64,000 nucleotides of DNA from NCBI GenBank assembly GCA_023212695.1, contig JALCCG010000025.1, positions 62,001-126,000 on the forward strand, written 5' to 3'. The DNA comes from Sporisorium sorghi (taxonomy: Eukaryota > Basidiomycota > Ustilaginomycetes > Ustilaginales > Ustilaginaceae). The notes beneath the pieces were generated by a model that was not told where the DNA came from, searched no databases, and was given only the letters and a program-made list of their open reading frames with translations. Position 1 is the stretch's first letter. Each line of letters starts with the position of its first letter. This document shows, piece by piece, positions 1 through 8,704 of this stretch. Position numbers and translations under genes: made by a program.

Positions 1-67
1 ACGTAAATGAAGGCGCATCGGCGAGCGTGGATCTCGATAACACTCACCTCTGATGTCGACTTAACAT
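1..67 (-). CDS. Possible first exon of a gene running off the left edge (partial)
   Basis: On the minus strand an ATG at 67-65 is followed by 20 coding bases (M-L-S-R-H-Q, then two bases) and a near-perfect fungal splice donor, AG|GTGAGT, with the intron starting at base 47 and running off the window. A very short first exon starting MLSR would suit a mitochondrial presequence, but that is inference from six residues. The gene would be divergent from the Pch2 gene, sharing about 217 bp of upstream DNA. No acceptor or second exon is visible, so the call rests only on an ATG and a good donor. Confidence 0.22.
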
Positions 68-284
68 TTGATGATTTGGTCACGCCACGTGACACGGCCT
101 TCGCGATGTGTTACTTGTCGTAAAATGAAAGTGTTGGTGTCAAGCTTCTTCAGCAACGGCGCCTTCTTCCTCTCGGAAACCACCACGACATCCGCAGAGC
201 TACGACGAGCTGTATGGGACGCGGCACATCACACTCGCTACCAAACAACGAACGGATCACATTTCGAACGACGTGATAGACGCA

Positions 285-1673
285 ATGCAGACGGACGCCA
301 ATGCGTTACCCTCGCTGCCCATGAACGGATCACCGCGTAAAGGCAGCATCGCCGTCCACGTCGAAGTGCGTTTGCGGCCAAGCTCGATTGTCAGCGACGA
401 ACACGTCCGATCAGAAGCCATCTCCTTCCTGACATCCAATTTCACGACGTTACAAGGCGAAACAGAGGTGACCGACTGGACCAGCTCTGCTTTCCTCGCC
501 GCCAACGTAGACCGGATACGAATCGCCGAGATCGCATCTACATCTGCATCCTCATCAACGGCATCAGCAGCGATCCCCGTCTCGAGCGCAAAGCTGCAGG
601 TGCACGTATACCAGCCCTCCTCGAGCGACATTGTCGACGAGTTCTCAGCTGCTGACCCGAACGCCGACGAAGGTGACGAAACAACAGCAGCGAGCGTGTC
701 CGAGCTTCCCAACCGCAGCCTCGACGGCGTGTGGGACAGCCTGGTCTACGAGGACGACATCAAGCCGAAGCTGCTCAACTACATCTACACGACGCTTCTC
801 TTCTCGGACGCCAACGTGAACTTCAACCTGGTCTCGTGGAACCGCGTTGTGCTGCTGCACGGGCCGCCGGGGACGGGCAAGACGAGTCTGTGCAAGGCGC
901 TCGCGCAAAAGCTCGCGATCCGCCTCGCACACCGCTACACGCACGGCAAGCTGGTCGAGATCAACAGCCACTCGCTGTTCTCCAAATGGTTTTCGGAGTC
1001 TGGCAAGCTGGTGCAGCGCCTGTTTAGCATGATCACGGAGATGGTCGAGGACGACGATGCGTTTGTGGTGGTGCTTATCGATGAAGTCGAGTCGCTCACA
1101 GCTGCTCGGAGTGCGGCGGCGTCGGGGGGCGAGCCGACCGACTCGATCCGCGTCGTCAATGCGCTTCTCACCCAGCTGGATAAGCTGAAGCACCGCAAGA
1201 ACGTGCTGATCATGACGACGTCGAATATGACCGACTCGATCGACGGGGCGTTTATTGACAGGGCGGATCTCAAGCAGTACGTGGGCCTGCCGCCGCCCCA
1301 GGCGATTTACTGGATTCTGGAGAGCTGTCTCAAGGAGCTGGTGCGCGTGGGGCTCGTGGCGCCGGTGGAGCTGCCGTCGTTCCAGCAGGCGGTCATCGAG
1401 CATGTCAATATCCACGAGGAAGGCATGGTGCCGGAAAGCGCCGCAAGCAGAGCGGGGTTCCAGCTGCTCGATCTGGCGTACAAATGTAGAGGGCTCTCGG
1501 GTCGGTCGCTGAGGAGGCTGCCTGTGCTGGCGCATGCGCATCACATTGGCATGGCTCAGGCGCCGATCGACTGCGAGGTGTGGCTCGAGGCGATGAAGAA
1601 GGCCTCGCGTGAGGATAAGAAGGAAGACGAAGGTTCTGACGGCTACGTGGGGGATAAAGAAGCAGTGTATTGA
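285..1673 (+). CDS. PCH2: Pch2/TRIP13-like AAA+ ATPase (pachytene checkpoint protein 2)
   Basis: Single-exon protein of 462 residues. It shows one AAA+ ATPase domain: Walker A GPPGTGKT at residues 193-200 (preceded by LLH), Walker B VVLIDEVESL at about 260-270, and a sensor block TTSNMTDSIDGAFIDRAD. The N-terminal 180 residues resemble the HORMA-binding N domain of the family. Pch2/TRIP13 remodels HORMA proteins (Hop1, Mad2) in the nucleus, controlling meiotic recombination checkpoints and the spindle checkpoint. The full motif set and normal family length argue for an active enzyme. The frame stays open upstream to 273, where the codon is GTG, so the first ATG at 285 is taken as start. Other AAA+ families are less likely because of the Pch2-type LYKQYVGLPPP-like stretch (here LKQYVGLPPP). 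Confidence 0.9.
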   Translation: MQTDANALPSLPMNGSPRKGSIAVHVEVRLRPSSIVSDEHVRSEAISFLTSNFTTLQGETEVTDWTSSAFLAANVDRIRIAEIASTSASSSTASAAIPVSSAKLQVHVYQPSSSDIVDEFSAADPNADEGDETTAASVSELPNRSLDGVWDSLVYEDDIKPKLLNYIYTTLLFSDANVNFNLVSWNRVVLLHGPPGTGKTSLCKALAQKLAIRLAHRYTHGKLVEINSHSLFSKWFSESGKLVQRLFSMITEMVEDDDAFVVVLIDEVESLTAARSAAASGGEPTDSIRVVNALLTQLDKLKHRKNVLIMTTSNMTDSIDGAFIDRADLKQYVGLPPPQAIYWILESCLKELVRVGLVAPVELPSFQQAVIEHVNIHEEGMVPESAASRAGFQLLDLAYKCRGLSGRSLRRLPVLAHAHHIGMAQAPIDCEVWLEAMKKASREDKKEDEGSDGYVGDKEAVY

Positions 1674-2341
1674 CGCGGTGTCGCTTCTCGTCCCTATCCC
1701 GGTTTTCTCGCGGGTCGAAGGCGCTGCTTTCCATATTTGTACTTGTACGCTTATCAGGTGCTTCATATTGCTGTACAGACACAGTACATATAGAAAGTGC
1801 GTGTCTACGAGAGCATGTACCAAGTCGTTGAGTGACAGAGATCCCTTGGTGCCATCGTTGTTTGGTGAAAGGATGCCTCGACAGAAAAGATTCTCCCAAA
1901 AAATGGCACCAAGAAAAAAAGAGCACCAAAATGCAGGCCACAAAAATGCAGTCAATTTACGGGCTTTGACAGCTGGTCCACCTTCGAATCGGTGGTAACG
2001 TCACCAGCACAGTGACTGAGCGCTTAGGTGCCACTCTGAGCGCGTGAAAAAGCCGCATTGTGTGACAGCATACACAGAGCCTCGCACAAAGCAACTTTGA
2101 CACCATCAGTCAAGCTGACATTGGTTCACTTCCACCTCCTCGCACGAACACCACCATCTCCATCCTTCCTCACCACCGGAACATCTTTTCTCACAGTTGC
2201 TATCTACTCTTGGCTCCTCGCTCTTCCCACCTCGAAATCATTTAGACGAAAGTGTCGCTCCTCCGTCTCTGTACGCATACACATCGACGGAACCCCTCTC
2301 CCTAGACCCTCTCCCTCCATACACCCCTTACAGTCTCAACG
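1674..2341. other. Intergenic region, Pch2 to alpha/beta hydrolase
   Basis: This stretch of 668 bp holds the 3' flank of the Pch2 gene and the upstream region of the hydrolase gene. The last 200 bp before the hydrolase ATG are C/T-rich on the plus strand (runs of tcc, ctc, cac), as is common in fungal leaders. No ORF with recognisable protein character, RNA gene or repeat was seen. Confidence 0.6.
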
Positions 2342-3415
2342 ATGGCGACGGAAGCCCTCCTCCCGCTCGGCGCTGCCTACGCCGGCGCCACCCAGGCCGA
2401 CCTGGACACCGCCAAGGCCGCTGCGGGCAACGCGTACTTCCCCACGGTCTTCAACCCATCCACGCTCCACAAAAAAGGCCACGCCCTGATCGGCGTCGGC
2501 CGCGCCGGCCTCGACAAAAACAGCACCTCGGGCTTTAAGCTCTACTACGAAGTGCACGGCACCGGTCCTATCAAGGTCGCATTCGTGATGGGTCTGAACA
2601 ACTCGTGCTTCGGCTGGCTGCCGCAGGTGGAGCACCTGAGCAAAGATCCACGCTACTCGTGTCTTGTGTTCGACAATCGCGGGGTGAGCAACTCGGAGAC
2701 GCCCGCCGGGTGGTACCGGACGTCGGAGATGGCGCGGGATGCGTTTGAGCTGCTCGAGTACCTGGGTTGGGTGGAGAAGGGGCAGGGCAAGCCGAGCGTG
2801 CACGTGGCGGGGGTGTCGATGGGCGGCATGATCGGGCTCGAGATGGCGAGGCAGCGGCCGGAAGTGCTGAAATCGCTCGCGCTGATCTCGACGACGCCAG
2901 GGCGCAGGTTCAGGACGCCGACGTACGGCTTGACGTCGCTCGCGCGCGTGCTGCTTGGCAGAACGCTCGGTTTCGATAGCGAAGAGTACCGCCTCAACCG
3001 GCTCATCACCACGCTGTTCCCCGTCTCGTGGCTCAGCAAACCCCACCCGAAGGACACGCAAGGAAGGACTCACCAACAGGTGCTGTATGACATGTTCAAG
3101 TGGCGCTTCCACTTCACCACCCGCCAGTCGCTCCATGGCGCCGTCAGCCAGATGAAGGCCGCTGTCACGCACTACGTCCCCGACGCCGATCTTGAACGGA
3201 TCAACAGGAGCGTCGGCAAGATCGCCATCTTGACGGGTGACGAGGATTATCTGGTCGATCCCAGGAACTCGGACTACTTGAGGCAGAAGCTGACGACGGC
3301 CGAGTTTTACAAGTTTGAGAACGCGGGTCATGCGTTGGGCAACCAGCTGGCTGATAGGGTGAATGAGATCCTCGAGAAGCTCATTGCGGAGGGCGAGGCT
3401 AAGAGCAAGCTTTAG
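2342..3415 (+). CDS. Alpha/beta hydrolase with C-terminal peroxisomal targeting signal (SKL)
   Basis: Single-exon protein of 357 residues with a complete alpha/beta-hydrolase catalytic set: nucleophile elbow GVSMGG with Ser159, acid in LTGDEDYLVDP (Asp302 best placed), and His330 in NAGHALG. An oxyanion-side motif (VMGLNNS) and a DNRGVSNS strand precede the elbow, as in the epoxide hydrolase/haloperoxidase-like branch. The protein ends in AKSKL, a canonical PTS1, so import into the peroxisome matrix is expected. Substrate cannot be told: a lipase, thioesterase or lactonase role would fit. The gene converges with the TRIC-like gene, with 174 bp between stops. A 412-codon antisense ORF over this gene is taken as a codon-bias shadow. 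Confidence 0.85.
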   Translation: MATEALLPLGAAYAGATQADLDTAKAAAGNAYFPTVFNPSTLHKKGHALIGVGRAGLDKNSTSGFKLYYEVHGTGPIKVAFVMGLNNSCFGWLPQVEHLSKDPRYSCLVFDNRGVSNSETPAGWYRTSEMARDAFELLEYLGWVEKGQGKPSVHVAGVSMGGMIGLEMARQRPEVLKSLALISTTPGRRFRTPTYGLTSLARVLLGRTLGFDSEEYRLNRLITTLFPVSWLSKPHPKDTQGRTHQQVLYDMFKWRFHFTTRQSLHGAVSQMKAAVTHYVPDADLERINRSVGKIAILTGDEDYLVDPRNSDYLRQKLTTAEFYKFENAGHALGNQLADRVNEILEKLIAEGEAKSKL

Positions 3416-3589
3416 AGAGGAGGTTGGAATTGATACACGGACCACAGCATAGACGGATACACGCATACTTTCGAGTTCTCTTTTTGGAATGGCAAGTTCT
3501 TTCTTCTCTCCGTCTCGTCCTTCATCCTGTTTGACAGCGTCGTCTCCACTGCCCGACTCCTCTTTCCGCGACAACTCTCGTGAGCTGAC

Positions 3590-4486
3590 TTAGGCCTTCT
3601 TAGCAGCGACACTGCGAACCGCCCTACTATTCCCCGCAATCGGCCGCCCCACTGGCGCCGCTGGCACCAACACATGCAACCACACCGCCCGCACAAAGAA
3701 ACACGTCCCAATCACCAACGAAATCACCGCCCTCCCGCCCTCCTGGCTCAACAGCCCCTTCGGCGCATCATGCACATACGCCAGCACGCCCGCGTACGCC
3801 GGATGGCTAAGCGTGAGCACGCCGAACACGGCACTAGCCAGCGCCGGTGCGAGTACATCCGTCAACTCGACGAGCGATTTGGCCTTGAGGAAGGGGGGAG
3901 TGGCTACGGTCCAGCCGAGCGGGTCGAAGACGTTGAGGGTGAATGCTGCGATGCCGCCGCCGCACGCCGAGATGGTGCCGATGATGATCTGGAGCAGCAG
4001 GCTTGAGCGCGCGGCGGGGTTGGTGTGGTGGAGCACCATGTTGATCCCACCATATGTTGCGGCAGCACGTGTAGCGCCGTCGAGCACGGGCAGCGCCAGG
4101 TCCAGCACTTTCGCGGACGGCGCACCCAGTGTGGCGACCACCGCACTAGCGACCGCGTACACGGAGAGATAGTTCACCCACGGCCAAACGGTCATCAGCT
4201 GCGCAGGGATCTGGCACAGCACGTAGTTGGCGATAAACCCGCCGCCCCACGCCATGACCAGGAACCCTGCCGCATCGCGTAGCAGCGAAACATGCAGATC
4301 GGCGGGGGAGTGTTTGGATTCGGCCCGGCGGCGCGCGTGGAACGCAGCGCAGATGGAGCGGTACGCGATGGCGACGCGAAGCGCATGCAAGGTAGTGGCC
4401 AGCGGGAAAGGGTACAGGGTTGGATGGACGGGCTGAGCGAGCCGCGCGTTGACGCTGGCGAGCGGCGCGAGGGCTGCTGCGAGCAT
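3590..4486 (-). CDS. TRIC-like (trimeric intracellular cation channel family) membrane protein
   Basis: A 298-residue, single-exon, strongly hydrophobic protein with about six or seven membrane segments. Two glycine-rich helices match the TRIC pattern: WGGGFIANYVL at about 80-90, and ISACGGGIAAF at about 171-181, separated by a segment with LPVLDGATRAAATYGG that fits the family's conserved charged and glycine positions. TRIC channels conduct K+ across the endoplasmic reticulum to balance Ca2+ movement. The C terminus is basic (RSVAAKKA) but not an exact KKXX retrieval signal. The start is the first ATG; the gene is divergent from the Atl1-like gene across 348 bp. A different polytopic family cannot be excluded without a profile search. 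Confidence 0.65.
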   Translation of the reverse strand: MLAAALAPLASVNARLAQPVHPTLYPFPLATTLHALRVAIAYRSICAAFHARRRAESKHSPADLHVSLLRDAAGFLVMAWGGGFIANYVLCQIPAQLMTVWPWVNYLSVYAVASAVVATLGAPSAKVLDLALPVLDGATRAAATYGGINMVLHHTNPAARSSLLLQIIIGTISACGGGIAAFTLNVFDPLGWTVATPPFLKAKSLVELTDVLAPALASAVFGVLTLSHPAYAGVLAYVHDAPKGLLSQEGGRAVISLVIGTCFFVRAVWLHVLVPAAPVGRPIAGNSRAVRSVAAKKA

Positions 4487-4834
4487 GGTTGAGATGGTCG
4501 GTGGAGGTATAGTTGGTGGTGATGGTGGTTGAGAGGGAGGAAGGAGCGGGTGGTGTCGAGCGGTGTTTTTTTTTTTTTTTTTTTTTTGGTTGGCTGCGCT
4601 CGGATATCAAGGCTATAGAGAGCGTGGTGTGGGGAGAGTCGCACGAAGGAAGAAAAATGCCGCGGATTTCCCACCCAAAAGTGGCATTGACCATGCGACG
4701 CAACGCCGGTTCAACTTTATTCCCGTTCCTTCTTACCACCTCAACACTCATCCTTCTGTACGACACCAGCTGCTGCCGCCGCCATCGTCCCAACCTGCGG
4801 TCACTCGACCACGGTCCGCGACGCAGCGTCAGTC
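4487..4834. promoter_or_regulatory. Divergent promoter region with T22 tract
   Basis: The 348 bp between the divergent TRIC-like and Atl1-like start codons must hold both promoters. It contains an uninterrupted run of 22 T at 4566-4587. Long dA:dT tracts exclude nucleosomes in yeast promoters, so a similar role is plausible here. No TATA box or other binding site could be assigned with confidence. Confidence 0.5.
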
Positions 4835-5419
4835 ATGCCGCAAGTCAACCCCGAAGTCTTCCACGGTACGTCTTCTCACCACCCCACCCCGCTTACCCAA
4901 ACGTCTCCAACTCACCCTCTAACCCTCTTCCCTCTCCTCCCCTCAGCCAAGGTATACGACATAACTCGCCTCATCCCTTACGGTCGCGTAACATCCTACG
5001 GCCACATCGCGCGCCTCACGGGCCACCCCTCCCACTCACGTCTCGTCGGCTCCGCGCTAAAGTTCCTCCAAGACCCTACGGTGCCGTGGCACCGCGTCAT
5101 CGCGTCCTCGGGCGCCATCGCGGACCGCGGCGACGGGGGCCACGCTGCTGCACGTCAAGCAGAACTGCTTCAGGGGGAGGGTGTGAGTGTGGTGAGCGGG
5201 AGGGGCGAGGGTGTCAGCGTTGATTTTGGGCATGCTAATGCGAATGCCAAGCTAAGAGTGAATATGGCCGTGTTTGGGTGGTTTCCCGACGAGGTACATC
5301 TGGAGGGGTATGATGAGGATGGAGATGGAGGGCAGAGGTTGCAAGGCGTCAATGATCAGCGCAGAGGGCAGAGCGAAGACGACGAGTCGGATCTCAGCGA
5401 CCTCACCGACTCAGACTAG
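4835..5419 (+). CDS. Alkyltransferase-like DNA repair protein (Atl1 type), one intron
   Basis: Exons 4835-4865 and 4947-5419; the 81-bp intron at 4866-4946 has donor GTACGT and acceptor CTCAG, is a multiple of three and carries no stop, so unspliced RNA also reads through. The spliced protein has 167 residues. Its core (YDITRLIPYGRVTSYG, LVGSALKFL, PWHRVI) matches the C-terminal domain of O6-alkylguanine-DNA methyltransferases, with Trp58 where the enzyme has its acceptor cysteine (PWHR, not PCHR). This is the hallmark of Atl proteins, which bind O6-alkylguanine, flip it out and hand the lesion to nucleotide excision repair. The last 55 residues are an added acidic tail (DEDGDGG, then SEDDESDLSDLTDSD), absent from the short Atl1 of fission yeast. 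Confidence 0.88.
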   Translation: MPQVNPEVFHGTSSHHPTPLTQTSPTHPLTLFPLLPSAKVYDITRLIPYGRVTSYGHIARLTGHPSHSRLVGSALKFLQDPTVPWHRVIASSGAIADRGDGGHAAARQAELLQGEGVSVVSGRGEGVSVDFGHANANAKLRVNMAVFGWFPDEVHLEGYDEDGDGGQRLQGVNDQRRGQSEDDESDLSDLTDSD

Positions 5420-5608
5420 CTCGTCTCGTCTCGTCCTCCGCTCTCCCCACTCTACTGCATCTGTATACCCCGCTCTGCAATGAAACACATGTACAACACT
5501 CACATCAGAAAAAACCTCGCTCGACCTCAGCGCTTCCACTCAGACAAGGCACGCTTTGATGGGAAAAGATACACATTGCTCTGCTCGTACGACACTCCTC
5601 GCCTCTCA

Positions 5609-8600
5609 TCAACGACGCTTGCCCTTCTTGCCCGAATCCTCATCGTCCGATCCACCCTGTTGCCTGCGCTTCTTCTCGTCAGCACGCGCCGCCTTCCTTT
5701 CCAATTCGTCCCAGTCCTCGCCTTCATCGCTCTCATCCTCAAACCCTTCCGACCCGCTCTCGTCTTCAGCCGAATCGCCAAAGTCGCTCCCCGAGTCTGA
5801 CTCCACGTCCGTCTCCTCCTGCCCGTCATCCATGTCGCTCCCGAACTCGGACCCAGACTCGCTCTCGGACGATCCCTCATCGTCCGAGCCAGACTGCAAA
5901 AAGCCCCAGCCGCCCTCGACGAAAAAGTCGTAAGGGTCCTCGTTGACCGTCTTCATGATGGCGCCCCAGTTCAAGTTGACCGCACCCTCCGTCACGCAGA
6001 TGTCCACCGAGTCGAGCCACTGCTTGACGTCGTCGAGCGACGTCGTTGGGATCGACGTCACATGCATGGGTGCCCGTGAAAAGTCGGAGAACACGAACAC
6101 CATGTCAAACGACTGCAGCCCGAACTGCACACGTTCCAAGTGCACGATCTCGACGTCCGTCAGCGTGATGACCAGGAAAGGCGGGTCGGTGAGATGCACC
6201 AGGCAGTCCGTCGTAGGCTGCAGTAGCACGTTGGTGCGGAACGGCACACCGTTGAAGCCCAGCTCGCGGTACGGCACGTCGACGCTGACACGGCCCTCGG
6301 ACGCCTCGGCGATGCGCTCGGCAAACGACTTGAACTCCTTGTTGAGCTGCGAGCGGCGGCGACGCTCCTCCTGCTCGAGCTCGATCTCATCCTCGTCGCC
6401 CGATCGGTACTTGCGCTTGCGGTTGCCGGTCTCGTCGAACTGCACGTCCGAGGCCTCGCGGTAGAACTGCACATCCTTGGCCTTTCGCTTGCCGATCATG
6501 ATAGGCGACTTGAGGTGGACATGCACAATCACGATGAGCTCCTTGTCGCATGGCTGGAAGAAGAGGTGCTTCATGTTGGAGAAGAGCAGGTCGATCTTCT
6601 GATCAGGTCGCAGCGGCGACGAGAAGCGCAGACCGTTCTGGTGGATGGTGAGGTCTCCCGGCACACGCTTGCCCTCCATGGCGGGTCGTGGGAACACCTC
6701 GGGCAGCGTGTATGCTCTCGACTTGCTCAGAATCAGCTTGTCCTGCTCGACCACATCCGCGAGCTCCTTCTCCTCGGCATCGCGCTTGGTCGCCGACTTT
6801 CGCAGCTCCGTGATCTCGCGGAAGAGCTCCGAGAAGCGCTGCGAGTCGGTGGAGCGGTAGCTCATGCTGCGCACAAACGTGGCGTCCGGGTCGTCGAAGG
6901 GCACATCTTCCTTCTTGCCCGCGATCTGACCAGGCGTGACAAAGTTGAGGCGCAGATACGTGTACTCGCCCTCGTCGCTCTTGCTAACGTTCTTGAGCGT
7001 GTTGATGTGGAACGGCACCGCATAGCCGTAGACGGGCAGGATGATCGATTGGGCTCGATGGTCGACAAGGATTTTGAGGTCGGCCACCTTGGTTGGCAGC
7101 AGGTTCTCGCGCTTGTAGCTCTCGAACTTTTTGAATACTTTTTCGTTGGAGGCGTTGCCTTCGCCGTCTTCGCCGGCAAAACGTGCGAGACCGTCCTCCT
7201 GCTTCTGCTTTGCGAGCTCCTTCTGATGCTGCTTCATCTTTTCGGCAGCGGTGTCGTCGAGCGCTGCGCCCCGGTTCTTGTTGCGGAGCACCTTGCCACC
7301 GGGCGTCACCTTGCCGTCGGGCTTGACGGGGCTTCTGCGGTCCTCCTGCTCCTCTTCCTCGTCGTCGTCCTTGAAGAAGAAGGCCATGTCGTTGGTGCCG
7401 CGTACGCGATCAGTGAGGAAGGTGGCCGCAGCGTCGTCGTTGATGCGAAGCGTGTCGATCAGCAGAAGCGAGTAGACACTGCCTTTGTGGTTGGGGTCGT
7501 CGAGGTCCTGGAAGCCTACGGAGAGGTTGACGACCATGTCGCGCTTGAGGGCGCGGTTGTTCTTGCCTGAAAGGACATAGGCGCTGTCGCGGAACTCGAG
7601 ACCGATGCCGAAGCCGATGTTCTTGACAAAGGATTGCACGAGCTTGTCGTCCTTGGCACGCACAATGTCCACGGCCTTGGCGTAGATGTCCTTGCATGTG
7701 GCGCCAGCACGGAGATGCTTGTCGGCGAGCTCGGTTTGAAGCTCGTGCAAGAATGCATACATCTTTTGCTGGCTGCTGTGCGGGTCGATGAGGTAGGTCC
7801 TTCCAATGTTGGAGCAGTAGTTCTTGTACTTGACGCCCATGCTGGCGATCACGACGCCGCCGTTGCCGTCAGCGCCCTGCAGACGCTTTGAAGTGGAGAC
7901 GGCCGAAGTCTTGAGGTCGTACTCGCCGCCGGACTGGACGATGGGCGTGTAGCACCAGTCGGCGAGCGAAAAGTCGGCGCCTTCGAGACCTTTGATCTTT
8001 TTCAACATTTTGGCATCGTCGAGCTTTCCCTCGATGCGGTCCGAGAGCTGCTCGTGTGTGACTTTCTTGCCTTCGTCGAGGATGGTGGACATTTCGTTTT
8101 CAAAGTAGCCGGACATGATGGCGGAGCTCATCTTGGAGGCGTACTTGATGGCTTTGACTTCATCGTCGTCCTTGGCGGCCCAGACGGTGCTGAGAGCGGC
8201 GCTGACGTCGATCATCTTGAAGTCCTTGGTGCTCTGCGCCTTTTCGAAGACCGACTGCCACTCGTCGGCAAACTTGCCCACAGGCTTGTCCTTGGGCAAG
8301 CAGCCAACCTTGGGACCCTGTGCATCGATTCGGGAGATGAGGTCGTCCCAGATGGCGCGGTTGGCGGCGTCGTCCTTGGAGCGCTTGAGGATGTCAATGT
8401 TGAAGCTGGCGCTGCTCTTTTTGAGCGCCTCGAGGTGGACGGCTTTGGATGCGCTTGTGACAAAAGTGACGGCGTTTTTGGTGAAGAGAATGACGGTGGA
8501 GGGGAACTCGTAGCCGAGTAGCCACGAGTGGATTGCGGTGGTTTTGGAGTAGACGAGATCGTCGTTCTGGCCGCCCATGACGACGAGGAGCGAATCGACG

Positions 8601-8704
8601 TCAGCGAGCTGCTCAACGTCGGCGCCGCCGTCCTTCCATGCAGAGAGGAGCTTGGTCACCCTGCGCTGGAAGGCACCAGCATCGATCTGGATCTGCTCCG
8701 ACAT
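5609..8704 (-). CDS. SPT16: FACT complex subunit SPT16 (histone chaperone)
   Basis: Single-exon protein of 1031 residues, the usual family length. It has the N-terminal pita-bread (aminopeptidase-like, non-catalytic) domain at about 1-440, including SLLVVMGGQNDDLVYSKT, then a charged linker, the dimerisation and middle (PH-like, Rtt106-like) domains with FRTNVLLQPTTDCLVHLTDPPF, and a very acidic, Asp/Glu/Ser-rich tail from about residue 925 that ends in a basic patch (KKGKRR). With POB3/SSRP1 it forms FACT, which loosens and reassembles H2A-H2B during transcription and replication in the nucleus. The gene lies tail-to-tail with the Atl1-like gene (189 bp) and divergent from ATG8. Confidence 0.97.
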   Translation of the reverse strand: MSEQIQIDAGAFQRRVTKLLSAWKDGGADVEQLADVDSLLVVMGGQNDDLVYSKTTAIHSWLLGYEFPSTVILFTKNAVTFVTSASKAVHLEALKKSSASFNIDILKRSKDDAANRAIWDDLISRIDAQGPKVGCLPKDKPVGKFADEWQSVFEKAQSTKDFKMIDVSAALSTVWAAKDDDEVKAIKYASKMSSAIMSGYFENEMSTILDEGKKVTHEQLSDRIEGKLDDAKMLKKIKGLEGADFSLADWCYTPIVQSGGEYDLKTSAVSTSKRLQGADGNGGVVIASMGVKYKNYCSNIGRTYLIDPHSSQQKMYAFLHELQTELADKHLRAGATCKDIYAKAVDIVRAKDDKLVQSFVKNIGFGIGLEFRDSAYVLSGKNNRALKRDMVVNLSVGFQDLDDPNHKGSVYSLLLIDTLRINDDAAATFLTDRVRGTNDMAFFFKDDDEEEEQEDRRSPVKPDGKVTPGGKVLRNKNRGAALDDTAAEKMKQHQKELAKQKQEDGLARFAGEDGEGNASNEKVFKKFESYKRENLLPTKVADLKILVDHRAQSIILPVYGYAVPFHINTLKNVSKSDEGEYTYLRLNFVTPGQIAGKKEDVPFDDPDATFVRSMSYRSTDSQRFSELFREITELRKSATKRDAEEKELADVVEQDKLILSKSRAYTLPEVFPRPAMEGKRVPGDLTIHQNGLRFSSPLRPDQKIDLLFSNMKHLFFQPCDKELIVIVHVHLKSPIMIGKRKAKDVQFYREASDVQFDETGNRKRKYRSGDEDEIELEQEERRRRSQLNKEFKSFAERIAEASEGRVSVDVPYRELGFNGVPFRTNVLLQPTTDCLVHLTDPPFLVITLTDVEIVHLERVQFGLQSFDMVFVFSDFSRAPMHVTSIPTTSLDDVKQWLDSVDICVTEGAVNLNWGAIMKTVNEDPYDFFVEGGWGFLQSGSDDEGSSESESGSEFGSDMDDGQEETDVESDSGSDFGDSAEDESGSEGFEDESDEGEDWDELERKAARADEKKRRQQGGSDDEDSGKKGKRR

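Noticed and set aside
645..1955. 436-codon minus-strand ORF over the Pch2 gene
   Set aside because: Antisense to a clear AAA+ ATPase; composition typical of a shadow frame.
2336..3574. 412-codon minus-strand ORF antisense to the alpha/beta hydrolase
   Set aside because: The plus strand has a full catalytic triad and SKL end; the antisense frame is Arg-rich with no motif.
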